DNA from: an uncultured Eubacterium sp.
Lineage (GTDB): Bacteria; Bacillota_A; Clostridia; Lachnospirales; Lachnospiraceae
Direction of reading: 5' to 3'
Assembly (NCBI GenBank): GCA_948759685.1
Contig: CAQBGY010000096.1
Coordinates: forward strand, 1-10,241
Length of the DNA: 10,241 bases
The position numbers and the translations under genes are program-made. Within the stretch, counting starts at the first letter, position 1. The number at the start of each line of letters is the position of its first letter. Below the pieces are notes generated by a model. The model did not search any database. It worked only from the letters and a program-made list of their open reading frames with translations, and was not told the DNA's origin. Below, piece after piece: positions 1 to 6,216 of this stretch.

Positions 1-3
1 CTA

Positions 4-762
4 CTATGAAATCTTAACACCCATCAACAACTGCGACAACGTATCTGCATTAGGATTAAACATTGCGTATTTCTCCTTAAACGAAGCAATTGCTTTATAC
101 ATCTTCTCGTTAAGATTTTCAGGAACCGTATCCGTTCCCCTTGCTTTTTGTTCTTTCAGAAAATCAGTTTCCGAAGTTGCCCGTGAGGTGATTTTGGATA
201 TTTTTTCCATTTCTTCACTGATAATTCCACGAGCATGTTGATTGGTTTTCTCCATTGTAACAAAGTCATCTACCGTTTTTGTATACGCTGCATCCAACGC
301 ACTTAACTCCTCGTCTTTTGTGAGTTTATGTGTCCCGTTTTCATCTGCTATATACATTTCCCGTGTCCCGTTCTCATAACCCTGCACAATTTCATCATAC
401 AATTCTGCATATGCCGCTACATAATTGTCTGCTCTATCAGTAACGCTTAAAACGCTACTTTTAGCATTAGCAGCATCTTTATTCAACTGCGCTGCCTTCT
501 TTGACATTTCATAGCCATAGTCTACAAAACTGATTTTTTCGTTCTTTAACTGTTCTCTCTGCTGAAGTATAGTATCAGAAGTTTCTTGTCTGTCCTTATG
601 TATACTCTTACGGTAAGACTCCTGTCCTTCATTAGAAATAGAAAGTTTTACAGACTGATCCGTCATACGCTTAACACCTGTCTGCATATTCTCTCTCTGA
701 TTTTTAGCATCATTCTGTGTAATAAGCGAAGATGTAACATTTATATTGTTAGAAATTTTCAT
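4..762 (-). CDS. Cytosolic helical protein of unknown function, second gene of the PPC operon
   Basis: The 252-residue protein has no signal peptide and no membrane segment. It is highly charged and mostly helical by eye (residues about 60-120 and 150-235). A central stretch, YENGTREMY followed by KLTKDEELSALDAAY (about residues 129-160), looks like a conserved motif of an uncharacterised Firmicutes family; I cannot confirm a family name. The start is ATG at 762, preceded by GAGGTG that overlaps the TGA stop of the upstream gene (772), leaving a 9-nt gap, so translation is probably coupled. The gene ends with two consecutive TAG codons (4-6 and 1-3). It is co-transcribed with the secreted PPC protein from the repeat-associated promoter near 2300. 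Its N-terminus (MKISNNINVTSS) resembles that of the 3214-3810 protein (MNINFTNLTSR), which hints at a shared family trait. The gene is complete and its function is unknown. Confidence 0.85.
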   Translation of the reverse strand: MKISNNINVTSSLITQNDAKNQRENMQTGVKRMTDQSVKLSISNEGQESYRKSIHKDRQETSDTILQQREQLKNEKISFVDYGYEMSKKAAQLNKDAANAKSSVLSVTDRADNYVAAYAELYDEIVQGYENGTREMYIADENGTHKLTKDEELSALDAAYTKTVDDFVTMEKTNQHARGIISEEMEKISKITSRATSETDFLKEQKARGTDTVPENLNEKMYKAIASFKEKYAMFNPNADTLSQLLMGVKIS

Positions 763-771
763 ACTTACACC

Positions 772-2253
772 TCAATTCCCATATTTGTATAATGACATGG
801 ACGGATAACTTCTGGTAAAGGTCAAAGAATTTGAGCCAACGGCATAATCATAAAAATAATTAAAATCTTCTATGTCTATTAACTTACCTGTTGCCGGATC
901 AATAATTACTGTTACAGCCTTAAAATCCTGCCACAAATGATTCTCTTTATATGCACCGGAACATACACAATGAACACTGTAGAAATTGCTATCCGAGTAA
1001 AATGTTAACTCCAACGCCGCCCTGCTGCTGACCTTCATAGCAGGTCTGGTTGAGTTCATATAATATATAGCGGAAGGCGCATATACATCATCGCCCAAAT
1101 ATACATGAACATTGTCTCTGTCCGTTATGGATATGTTATATGACTGGGAACCTGCCGAATTAGAACTGCTACTAGAATATGAATAGCTAATATCAATCGG
1201 GTTTCCATTCACATAATATACGGAACCAGAACTGTTAGTCTGAAATACAATTCCTGCCGCACTACATATACCAATTATATTAGCAGAACTATCAGCCGCT
1301 AATTCATTTACCTTTTTGAAATTGACAGTATATGTTGATGTTGTGGAGTAAACATCATCTTCACTTAATACTGCAAAATAATATGTCCCCGGCATAATCA
1401 GCACATCATTACTACTATCCCCAACTGAATATATTGCAGCATTGCTTCCTGATTTATTAGCCAAAAGCAGCGAATAGCCATTAGATGATGATATGGAATA
1501 ATTCATAATGTATGCTTTTGAAACAGATAACGCATAAAAATCAATATCAAGCGGACTGTCTATTACTCCTGTGTAGCTTGAACCTATTGAAACACTTGTT
1601 GCCGTTGATAAAGCATCATTTACTTCATAGTTTGCATCCTGAGAGCTTTGGAAAAAAGCAAATGCAAATTGTCCTGTTCCCTCGTATCCATTTACCGCAA
1701 AATAATATATCCCCGGCTCCAGAACTTGAGCATAATATTCTGTTACTCCCAATCCTTCTGCAGCACTTCCATCAACCAGATCCAAAGAATATGTTTCTGT
1801 ATCTAATGAAAACAAGTACAAATCAGCATCCAATGTTTCAGCCATCTGCAAAAAGATAGTTACTTTGCTTTTTTCATTGACTGCAAAGCCATACCACCGA
1901 TATTCTCCTTCGGTTTCTATGGCGCCCTGATAAACCATATCATTTTCAACAAGATATGCATAATCCGGGCTTGTATTGGATATATCATCGTTTTCACTGT
2001 AGGGCATAACACCATCAGATAACGATAACTGCCCTCCGGCATAGCTTCTGTCCGCTGCATTCAGTGCTGTTTCTGTAACCTCTTCCAGAGACACTTCCTC
2101 ATCTGGTATTTGTAAAAACTCCATCTGCCCATTGTTTTCAGACAATACATTCTCTGGTATTGAATCCAATGTTGCGGCATTAGCAGTTATTCCGCTGGAA
2201 AGCGAAAACATCACTGCCAATGCTAAAATTCCTGATAAAAATCTTCTCTTCAT
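772..2253 (-). CDS. Secreted protein with two PPC-like beta domains
   Basis: The 493-residue protein starts with a clear signal peptide: MKRR, a hydrophobic core (residues 5-20), and probable cleavage after ITANA (about 26). A short acidic linker (50-95) follows. Two consecutive domains resemble the bacterial pre-peptidase C-terminal (PPC) fold: about 95-200 (YRWYGFAVNEKSKVTIFLQ ... GIYYFAVNGYEGTGQFAF) and about 207-312 (DIDFYALSVSKAYIMNYSI ... GTYYFAVLSEDD). The C-terminal 170 residues are Ser/Tyr-rich, contain three Cys (330, 429, 431) and match nothing I recognise. There is no LPXTG motif or membrane anchor, so it is probably released or held non-covalently. PPC domains usually accompany secreted peptidases, but no catalytic domain is visible here. 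The ATG at 2253 follows AAAGGTGG at a 7-nt gap. It is the first gene of the operon with 4-762, behind the promoter at 2287-2314. Confidence 0.88.
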   Translation of the reverse strand: MKRRFLSGILALAVMFSLSSGITANAATLDSIPENVLSENNGQMEFLQIPDEEVSLEEVTETALNAADRSYAGGQLSLSDGVMPYSENDDISNTSPDYAYLVENDMVYQGAIETEGEYRWYGFAVNEKSKVTIFLQMAETLDADLYLFSLDTETYSLDLVDGSAAEGLGVTEYYAQVLEPGIYYFAVNGYEGTGQFAFAFFQSSQDANYEVNDALSTATSVSIGSSYTGVIDSPLDIDFYALSVSKAYIMNYSISSSNGYSLLLANKSGSNAAIYSVGDSSNDVLIMPGTYYFAVLSEDDVYSTTSTYTVNFKKVNELAADSSANIIGICSAAGIVFQTNSSGSVYYVNGNPIDISYSYSSSSSNSAGSQSYNISITDRDNVHVYLGDDVYAPSAIYYMNSTRPAMKVSSRAALELTFYSDSNFYSVHCVCSGAYKENHLWQDFKAVTVIIDPATGKLIDIEDFNYFYDYAVGSNSLTFTRSYPSMSLYKYGN

Positions 2254-2286
2254 AGATTTTCCACCTTTCTGTTGATTTGTTATTCT

Positions 2287-2314
2287 ATCTTAGCACATAA
2301 AAAAGTATAGGCAA
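2287..2314 (-). promoter_or_regulatory. Promoter of the PPC-protein operon
   Basis: Read on the minus strand: -35 TTGCCT (2314-2309), a 16-nt spacer, then TGC and -10 TAAGAT (2292-2287), an extended -10 promoter. The -35 box begins 9 nt from the conserved half-site base at 2323. The same distances recur exactly at 4738-4765 and 6138-6165. The predicted start site near 2280 leaves a leader of about 27 nt before the ATG at 2253. It is predicted by eye only. Confidence 0.65.
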
Positions 2315-2320
2315 TATCCC

Positions 2321-2352
2321 TTGCAGAAAGTGTCCTATTTTTGCAGAAAACG
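2321..2352. repeat. Tandem direct repeat, copy 1 (putative LytTR-type operator)
   Basis: Half-sites TTGCAGAAAGTG (2321-2332) and TTGCAGAAAACG (2341-2352) start exactly 20 bp apart, about two helical turns. On the minus strand they lie directly upstream of the promoter for the 2253-772 gene. Paired direct repeats about 20-21 bp apart next to a -35 box are typical of LytTR-family activators such as AgrA and VirR. Assigning this family is inference. Confidence 0.75.
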
Positions 2353-2369
2353 GTCAACAAAACAAAATA

Positions 2370-2404
2370 TCCATTTGAGCCAACCTTAGTCCCATTCAAG
2401 AGGA
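2370..2404. other. Degenerate terminator-like inverted repeat, homologous to the one at 6217-6262
   Basis: The arms at 2370-2378 (TCCATTTGA) and 2396-2404 (TCAAGAGGA) pair with one mismatch and one wobble. The sequence around them aligns with 6204-6260, including CAACAAAACAAAA, CCTTAGT and ATTCAAGAGGACTT, so it looks like a decayed copy of that terminator. No gene on the minus strand ends at it, because the sequence beyond is the divergent control region of the 2655 gene. It is probably a relic and not an active terminator. Confidence 0.55.
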
Positions 2405-2435
2405 CTTATATAATTATTTGTGACAGCATATCCTA

Positions 2436-2467
2436 TTACAGAAAATGGTCAAAAATTGCAGAAAACG
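2436..2467. repeat. Tandem direct repeat, copy 2 (putative operator of the plus-strand gene)
   Basis: Half-sites TTACAGAAAATG (2436-2447) and TTGCAGAAAACG (2456-2467) are 20 bp apart. The second half-site ends 3 nt before the -35 box of a plus-strand promoter. Relative to that promoter the repeat runs in the opposite direction to the three minus-strand copies. On the minus strand I see no convincing promoter at the expected distance. Confidence 0.7.
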
Positions 2468-2470
2468 GCA

Positions 2471-2498
2471 TTGGCACACAATGTTAAAGTGTTATACT
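2471..2498 (+). promoter_or_regulatory. Promoter of the 2655-3143 secreted gene
   Basis: The -35 box is TTGGCA (2471-2476), followed by a 16-nt spacer and the -10 box TATACT (2493-2498), with TGT immediately before it (extended -10). This is the same layout as the three minus-strand promoters. The start site near 2505 gives a leader of about 150 nt before the ATG at 2655. It is predicted by eye. Confidence 0.65.
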
Positions 2499-2538
2499 AG
2501 ACTTGTCATAAATATATCTGGAACGGTTAAAAGGAGGG

Positions 2539-2636
2539 ATGAACAAATACACACCTTACCTGATATAATGCAGAACAAAAATATACAATCTCATAAAATT
2601 TGTTTTGCAATGCATGACAACAACATAAAGACTTAA
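2539..2636 (+). other. Leader region with two possible tiny overlapping reading frames
   Basis: In the 150-nt leader, ATG at 2539 opens a 9-codon frame (MNKYTPYLI) whose TAA (2566-2568) overlaps, as TAATG, an ATG at 2568 that opens a 22-codon frame ending at 2636. AAGGAGG at 2531-2537 precedes the first ATG, but with only 1 nt between, which is too close for normal initiation. These may be leader peptides or chance. No attenuator hairpin is evident. Confidence 0.2.
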
Positions 2637-2654
2637 TTTAGGAGGAATAAAACA

Positions 2655-3143
2655 ATGAAAACCAAAAGAAAATTCACATTACTTATTACCTGTATTTTAT
2701 TGTTCGCTATGTCGGTACTTCCTGTTTCTGCTGCTGAAAACACTGCTGCAGAAATTCCTGCCGCTACAACCGTAAGCGACGCTGTAGTCCTTGGTACAAG
2801 CGGGAGTAATTATTTCTCTGGAATGACTACCAAGCTTAATTCTTTAGGCTCCTTATCTTATTCAAATATCAGTTCAGGAAGCTGTTCCGGCGATGTAAGA
2901 AGCATCACATCTGTTACTGTCTACTGCAGAGTAAGCAGCGGAAGTGATTCCTTTAGATTGGTCGTAACTTCCCCTTCTGGAACCACTAAATATGTATCAT
3001 GTGGAACGAGCAGTACGACATACACCGTTTCCGGATTTACCGGGGAAGATCCTAAAGGCACATGGAAAGTAGGTATTATTTCAAATGGTATCTCAACAGT
3101 AACCTGCACATTAAAGGTAAATTACAATTACTCTTTTAACTAA
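2655..3143 (+). CDS. Small secreted protein with a P-domain-like beta sandwich
   Basis: The 162-residue preprotein has a signal peptide (KTKRK, hydrophobic core 8-23, probable cleavage after PVSA at 26). After a short Ala/Thr-rich linker comes one compact beta-rich domain (about 45-160). The stretch SITSVTVYCRV, then FRLVVTSPSGT, then GFTGEDPKGTWKVGII (84-142) resembles the proprotein convertase P/Homo B domain pattern (L.SP.GT ... F.GE...GTW.L.V). Four Cys in the mature part (77, 91, 116, 151) could form two disulfides. No catalytic domain, LPXTG motif or anchor is present, so the domain stands alone. The ATG at 2655 follows AGGAGG at a 9-nt gap. It is the only plus-strand gene of the cargo region. 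It is controlled by its own repeat-flanked promoter and ends at the shared terminator 3170-3202. The P-domain call is by pattern and tentative. Confidence 0.85.
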   Translation: MKTKRKFTLLITCILLFAMSVLPVSAAENTAAEIPAATTVSDAVVLGTSGSNYFSGMTTKLNSLGSLSYSNISSGSCSGDVRSITSVTVYCRVSSGSDSFRLVVTSPSGTTKYVSCGTSSTTYTVSGFTGEDPKGTWKVGIISNGISTVTCTLKVNYNYSFN

Positions 3144-3169
3144 ACAGTTATATTTTATTAAGAATTATT

Positions 3170-3202
3170 AAAAACGCATCTCTTTATGAGGGATGCGTTT
3201 TT
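3170..3202. terminator. Bidirectional rho-independent terminator between convergent genes
   Basis: AAAAACGCATC (3170-3180) pairs perfectly with GATGCGTTTTT (3192-3202). It is 26 nt after the stop of the plus-strand gene and 11 nt after the stop (3214) of the minus-strand operon. A and T runs on both sides allow it to serve both transcripts. Confidence 0.85.
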
Positions 3203-3213
3203 ATCCATGCCAA

Positions 3214-3810
3214 TTATATGCTATAATCTACACCTTTTCTTGTAAGTGTATTACCACTCTGTGCCAATGTACTTTCAATAGACTCACGAGTAATGCTATC
3301 TAAAATACTTGCATCAAATGGATCTCCATTTTTCCAGTTCGGGTTAGCCGCTTTTACTGCCGCAGCAAGTGCCGAAGTGTATTGCTTTTCATACTGTTGC
3401 AATGACCATGTTCCTTTTAACCGGTCATCCTCTTTGACGCTTAACTGATATGCACGGAAAATCTCTGAACGCTTTGTGGTATCTCCATTCGCCACACCAT
3501 TTTCCTGTAAAAAGTGACGTTTACATTCATCAAACATTTTCTGGCGGTATTCTTCTGAAACGCCAATCATCTGATGCATTTCTGATTCGCTTTTGCCGTT
3601 CATGATCATCCCTCGTGCACATATACCGCTTTCATAAATAATTTCTTCAATTTCTTTATCCGACTTTACAGACTTATTTGTCATGCCTATGCCTTTCTGA
3701 TTTTTTATATTTGCCGGATTCAACAAGCCATTACTCTGGTTCTTTTTTATCCCAAACAACTGCGACATTAAATTATATCTTGATGTTAAATTTGTAAAAT
3801 TGATATTCAT
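3214..3810 (-). CDS. Cytosolic helical protein of unknown function, second gene of the 4572-3214 operon
   Basis: The protein has 198 residues from ATG at 3810, which follows GGAGG at an 8-nt gap; a TTG at 3825 in the same frame lies upstream of that site and is unlikely. There is no signal peptide or membrane segment. The N-terminal 45 residues are Asn-rich and probably flexible. Then come a helical segment with IIYESGICARGMIMNGKSESEMHQMIGVSEEYRQKM in pieces (58-92) and a C-terminal part with TWSLQQYEKQYTSAL (134-148) and NPNWKNGDPFDASIL (156-170), ending in VDYSI. Conserved-looking Trp, Cys and Gly-Asp positions suggest a defined family, but I do not recognise it. It follows the 3832-4572 gene by 21 nt. 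The beginning MNINFTNLTSR resembles the protein at 4-762. Its function is unknown. Confidence 0.85.
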   Translation of the reverse strand: MNINFTNLTSRYNLMSQLFGIKKNQSNGLLNPANIKNQKGIGMTNKSVKSDKEIEEIIYESGICARGMIMNGKSESEMHQMIGVSEEYRQKMFDECKRHFLQENGVANGDTTKRSEIFRAYQLSVKEDDRLKGTWSLQQYEKQYTSALAAAVKAANPNWKNGDPFDASILDSITRESIESTLAQSGNTLTRKGVDYSI

Positions 3811-3831
3811 ATTCTTGTCCTCCAATCCTGT

Positions 3832-4572
3832 TTAAATTTTCAAATCTATGCTTCCTGAAGTGGTGTCCGTATTCCAGTTTGCTGCGCTTTTCGATATACC
3901 AGTCCGAAGCCCCTCTGTCATTCTTTTGATCTCTTCCAGAGCATCTGCGGTTTCTCCGCTCAACGATACATCTGATAATGCAGTTCCCTCCTTTTCCTCA
4001 TGTTGCGACTCATCATCAATATGCTCTTTCTTTCTGGCTTCTTTTTCCTCGTCAGGAAGTTTTGCATACCTCGAAGTTTGTAAGAACTTCTCCTGCTCTG
4101 TTTCAACAGCAGAAGTCTTTTTCAACATTTTTTTCATAAGCTGGTATTTCTTGGCTTTAGGGATATATGGATCATTCGTTATTTCTTTTGCCTCCGCCAT
4201 GTAATGCCCCATTTTTGTCATTTTTAGCTTTTCGACTTCTTCCTTGGACTTACAGTTTTTTAGCTGCTTTTTGTAGCTTTCCCGCTCCCTTTTCACTTCC
4301 TTGTATTCCTTTAGGGCTTCAGGATCATTTTTCTTTAAATACTCAATTTCCTCTGCGGTAAGCTCTCCACCTGCCTGAAGTTTCGTATCAATGTCAGTAG
4401 ATTTCTTACCTCCCCGTATGCTGTCCGCCTGTTCCTGAAATCTTTGCAGCTCACGTTCCTCCACTGTCAGATTTTCCTTATTTCCTTTACTTATGTCCTG
4501 CTTCTTTTGCTGCCATTTACTTTCTAATGATGCAAGACTCACACTGTTTCTTATAGTTCCAGCAATAATCAA
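3832..4572 (-). CDS. Highly charged coiled-coil protein of unknown function
   Basis: I place the start at TTG 4572, 8 nt after GGAGG (4585-4581). The longer frame from GTG at 4581 begins inside that ribosome binding site and is not credible. The 246-residue product (MIIAGTIRNSVSLAS...) has only a short, weakly hydrophobic N-terminus, not a real signal peptide. Long Lys/Glu-rich helices follow (about 34-58, 72-130, 140-190). The motif GGELTAEEIEYLKKNDPEALKEY with KRERESYKKQLKNCKSKEEVEKLK (68-118, in pieces) looks like a family found widely in Firmicutes without known function. A Ser/Thr-rich tail ends in SIDLKI. It is the first gene of an operon with 3214-3810, under the promoter at 4738-4765, with a long leader of about 160 nt. 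Role unknown; it may be a structural or scaffold protein. Confidence 0.8.
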   Translation of the reverse strand: MIIAGTIRNSVSLASLESKWQQKKQDISKGNKENLTVEERELQRFQEQADSIRGGKKSTDIDTKLQAGGELTAEEIEYLKKNDPEALKEYKEVKRERESYKKQLKNCKSKEEVEKLKMTKMGHYMAEAKEITNDPYIPKAKKYQLMKKMLKKTSAVETEQEKFLQTSRYAKLPDEEKEARKKEHIDDESQHEEKEGTALSDVSLSGETADALEEIKRMTEGLRTGISKSAANWNTDTTSGSIDLKI

Positions 4573-4581
4573 TACAATCAC

Positions 4582-4737
4582 CTCCCTGTTCTAAATAGGT
4601 AATTCCGTTTACCCTAATTTTATGTATTTAAATATATATCGACTTAATTATAACAGAAATTAGTATGCATCCAACCTTGTGAAAAATGACCTTATAATTA
4701 CACAAGTCTTTCATATACAGCCATTTACCGCATATAT
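4582..4737. other. Long 5' leader of the 4572-3214 operon
   Basis: About 150 nt lie between the predicted start site (near 4731) and the TTG start. The stretch is A+T-rich. I see only weak pairing (GGTAA at 4598 with TTACC near 4609) and no riboswitch signature, convincing hairpin or credible small gene. It is longer than the other leaders in the cargo region (about 27 and 95 nt). Confidence 0.35.
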
Positions 4738-4765
4738 ATCATAACAATTTTAAAAATATTATCAA
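4738..4765 (-). promoter_or_regulatory. Promoter of the 4572-3214 operon
   Basis: Read on the minus strand: -35 TTGATA (4765-4760), a 16-nt spacer, TGT then -10 TATGAT (4743-4738). The repeat base at 4774 is 9 nt from the -35 box, as at the other two minus-strand promoters. The -10 box is close to consensus and extended. Confidence 0.7.
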
Positions 4766-4771
4766 TACCCT

Positions 4772-4803
4772 TTACAGAAAGTGGACATTTTTTGCAGAAA
4801 ACG
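4772..4803. repeat. Tandem direct repeat, copy 3 (putative LytTR-type operator)
   Basis: Half-sites TTACAGAAAGTG (4772-4783) and TTGCAGAAAACG (4792-4803) are 20 bp apart and lie immediately upstream, on the minus strand, of the 4738-4765 promoter. The outer half-site is identical to that of the other copies. Confidence 0.75.
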
Positions 4804-4815
4804 ACCATCCAAATT

Positions 4816-4860
4816 AAAAATCCCCTTGAATCACTTCACTTTCGATTCAAGGGGATTTTT
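4816..4860 (-). terminator. Strong rho-independent terminator of the 6035-4944 operon
   Basis: A perfect 17-bp stem pairs AAAAATCCCCTTGAATC (4816-4832) with GATTCAAGGGGATTTTT (4844-4860) around an 11-nt loop. It lies 83 nt after the stop of the 4944 gene and ends only 12 nt from operator copy 3, so it insulates the next cassette. A and T runs on both sides could also make it work on the plus strand. Confidence 0.88.
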
Positions 4861-4943
4861 TACCAATAATATTTGATATTAATTTATAATAAATATTTCA
4901 AGAGATAACAAAGTAAATTTGTTTAAACCCAAAAATGTGTGAC

Positions 4944-5543
4944 TTAAAAATCATTCAGTTTGATAGTTCCAGAAATTTCACTAAACTTTATCCAATAATC
5001 TTCATTATTAAAAAAAGCTTTTAATCCACTTGTTTGGACTTTAACCTTTTCTACATCTGGATCAATTATAACATAACCTACCGGCTTATATCCACTTTTT
5101 GTACTACCTGCAGGAATATAAATAGGATTAGACCAATATACTTCACTATTAAGTATACTTGTGGATTTTACCGTAAGGCTATCGGCTGATATATAGTTTA
5201 CCTGATTACTTCCACTCCACTTTATACCTATTTCATAATAATTTTCTATACTATCTATATATCCTGTCATTATACAGGTAAAAGCTGTTAACCCACTTCT
5301 AGGAGTTATTTCGCCACTATAATTGCCATCTGCATCACGAGTCAACTCTCCGCTTCCATATTCGCCCAAATCCACATATACGGTTGGTCCTTCTAAGGAC
5401 ATGACATCAGCATCAGATTTTGTAACAACATTTTCCTCCAAATCGTCTGTTTCTTTAGCATATGAAGTCACGCTAAATGACAGTATTAAAAAAGCCGCTA
5501 ACAAAAAACAAAATAATTTTTTAACATTCTTTATATTACTCAT
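4944..5543 (-). CDS. Secreted protein of unknown function
   Basis: The 199-residue preprotein has a signal peptide: basic start (MSNIKNVKK), hydrophobic core 10-24, probable cleavage after SYA (29). An acidic stretch (31-50) follows, then a predicted beta-rich domain. Recognisable patches are VYVDLGEYGSGELTRDADGNYSGEITPRSG (55-84, in pieces), CIMTGYIDSIENYYEIGIKW (90-109) and SEVYWSNPIYIPAGSTKSGYKPVGYVIIDP (133-162). No enzyme motif, LPXTG motif or anchor is visible, and only one Cys remains in the mature part (90). The ATG at 5543 follows GGAGGAGA. The gene sits 18 nt behind the 157-residue protein gene (5562-6035), with its ribosome binding site in that gap, so the two form one operon ending at terminator 4816-4860. 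Strongly A+T-rich. Family not recognised. Confidence 0.85.
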   Translation of the reverse strand: MSNIKNVKKLFCFLLAAFLILSFSVTSYAKETDDLEENVVTKSDADVMSLEGPTVYVDLGEYGSGELTRDADGNYSGEITPRSGLTAFTCIMTGYIDSIENYYEIGIKWSGSNQVNYISADSLTVKSTSILNSEVYWSNPIYIPAGSTKSGYKPVGYVIIDPDVEKVKVQTSGLKAFFNNEDYWIKFSEISGTIKLNDF

Positions 5544-5561
5544 AGTAAGGTCTCCTCCTTC

Positions 5562-6035
5562 TTAATTAAGTATATTATCATTCTCTAAAGCCAAGTCGTA
5601 TAGATAAAATAAATTTAAATATACTTTAAACTCTTGTGTAAAGTTGTCAACATCTTCTTTATTTATACCTCTCAAAATATTTATTTTGGTCTGAAACAAA
5701 TGATCATTAGAAATAAATTCATCCTTATCTTTATCTATTAAAAGAATAATCCTACTTCTAGGAAAAAATCTAGCAGTATGATATTTATAGAATAATTCAG
5801 ATGAATTATTTAACTTTAGTAAATAAACTGTATTCCTTTCTCTGCTATTATTTTTTTCAACGACAAACCCCCTCATTTCAATCATTGCTTCCTCATAATC
5901 AATCGGTTCAAAACAATACAAATCTTTAAGTACACCTAATAATTCTTCGCCACTTTTATATGGAATAACAATTTTGTTATGATACTTTTCCATTAGGCAT
6001 GGGAAAAAATCTAGTGAACTAGGGTTAATTTCCAT
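5562..6035 (-). CDS. Small cytosolic protein of unknown function
   Basis: The 157-residue protein has no signal peptide or membrane segment. It mixes charged stretches with aromatic clusters, for example ELFYKYHTARFFPRSRIILLIDKDKDEF (80-107, in pieces) and the C-terminal FKVYLNLFYLYDLAL (136-150), which may form an amphipathic helix. I recognise no domain. The ATG at 6035 follows GGGAG at a 10-nt gap. It is the first gene of the operon with the secreted 4944-5543 protein and is read from the promoter at 6138-6165 with a leader of about 95 nt. A small cytosolic protein paired with a secreted one could suggest an immunity or assistance role, but nothing in the sequence proves it. Codon use is very A+T-rich compared with the conjugation genes to the right. 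Confidence 0.8.
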   Translation of the reverse strand: MEINPSSLDFFPCLMEKYHNKIVIPYKSGEELLGVLKDLYCFEPIDYEEAMIEMRGFVVEKNNSRERNTVYLLKLNNSSELFYKYHTARFFPRSRIILLIDKDKDEFISNDHLFQTKINILRGINKEDVDNFTQEFKVYLNLFYLYDLALENDNILN

Positions 6036-6137
6036 AATAGTCTTACTCCCTTCAAAATTTTTATTAAGAAATTCTTCAATTCTGTATTACCAATAATGCT
6101 ATTTTACATAAAAATCAAAACTATATAACATTTTCTA

Positions 6138-6165
6138 ATAATAACAGATAAAATATATAAATCAA
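6138..6165 (-). promoter_or_regulatory. Promoter of the 6035-4944 operon
   Basis: Read on the minus strand: -35 TTGATT (6165-6160), a 16-nt spacer, TGT then -10 TATTAT (6143-6138). The repeat base at 6174 is 9 nt from the -35 box. The geometry is identical to the promoters at 2287-2314 and 4738-4765. Confidence 0.7.
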
Positions 6166-6171
6166 TACTCC

Positions 6172-6203
6172 TTGCAGAAAGTGTCCCTTTTTTGCAGAAA
6201 ACG
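6172..6203. repeat. Tandem direct repeat, copy 4 (putative LytTR-type operator)
   Basis: Half-sites TTGCAGAAAGTG (6172-6183) and TTGCAGAAAACG (6192-6203) are 20 bp apart. Both half-sites match copy 1 exactly. It lies between the terminator of the conjugation operon and the promoter of the first cargo operon. Confidence 0.75.
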
Positions 6204-6216
6204 ACCAACAAAACAA

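Noticed and set aside
1512..1859. 115-codon plus-strand reading frame inside the PPC gene
   Set aside because: It is antisense to a gene with a clear signal peptide and domains, has a His/Leu/Pro-rich composition typical of shadow frames and lacks a ribosome binding site.
2409..2414. Perfect TATAAT as a second plus-strand promoter
   Set aside because: The sequence 17 bp upstream (TTAGTC) is a poor -35 box, and the hexamer lies in the decayed terminator copy; the 2471-2498 promoter is better placed.
2445..2636. 63-codon plus-strand reading frame
   Set aside because: It begins inside operator copy 2 and spans the -35 and -10 boxes of the predicted promoter, so it would not be on the transcript; it has no ribosome binding site.
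2321..6203. CRISPR array or mobile-element end repeats
   Set aside because: The repeats come as isolated pairs 20 bp apart, kilobases from each other, always at promoters. There is no regular repeat-spacer array, no inverted ends and no target-site duplication that I can see.
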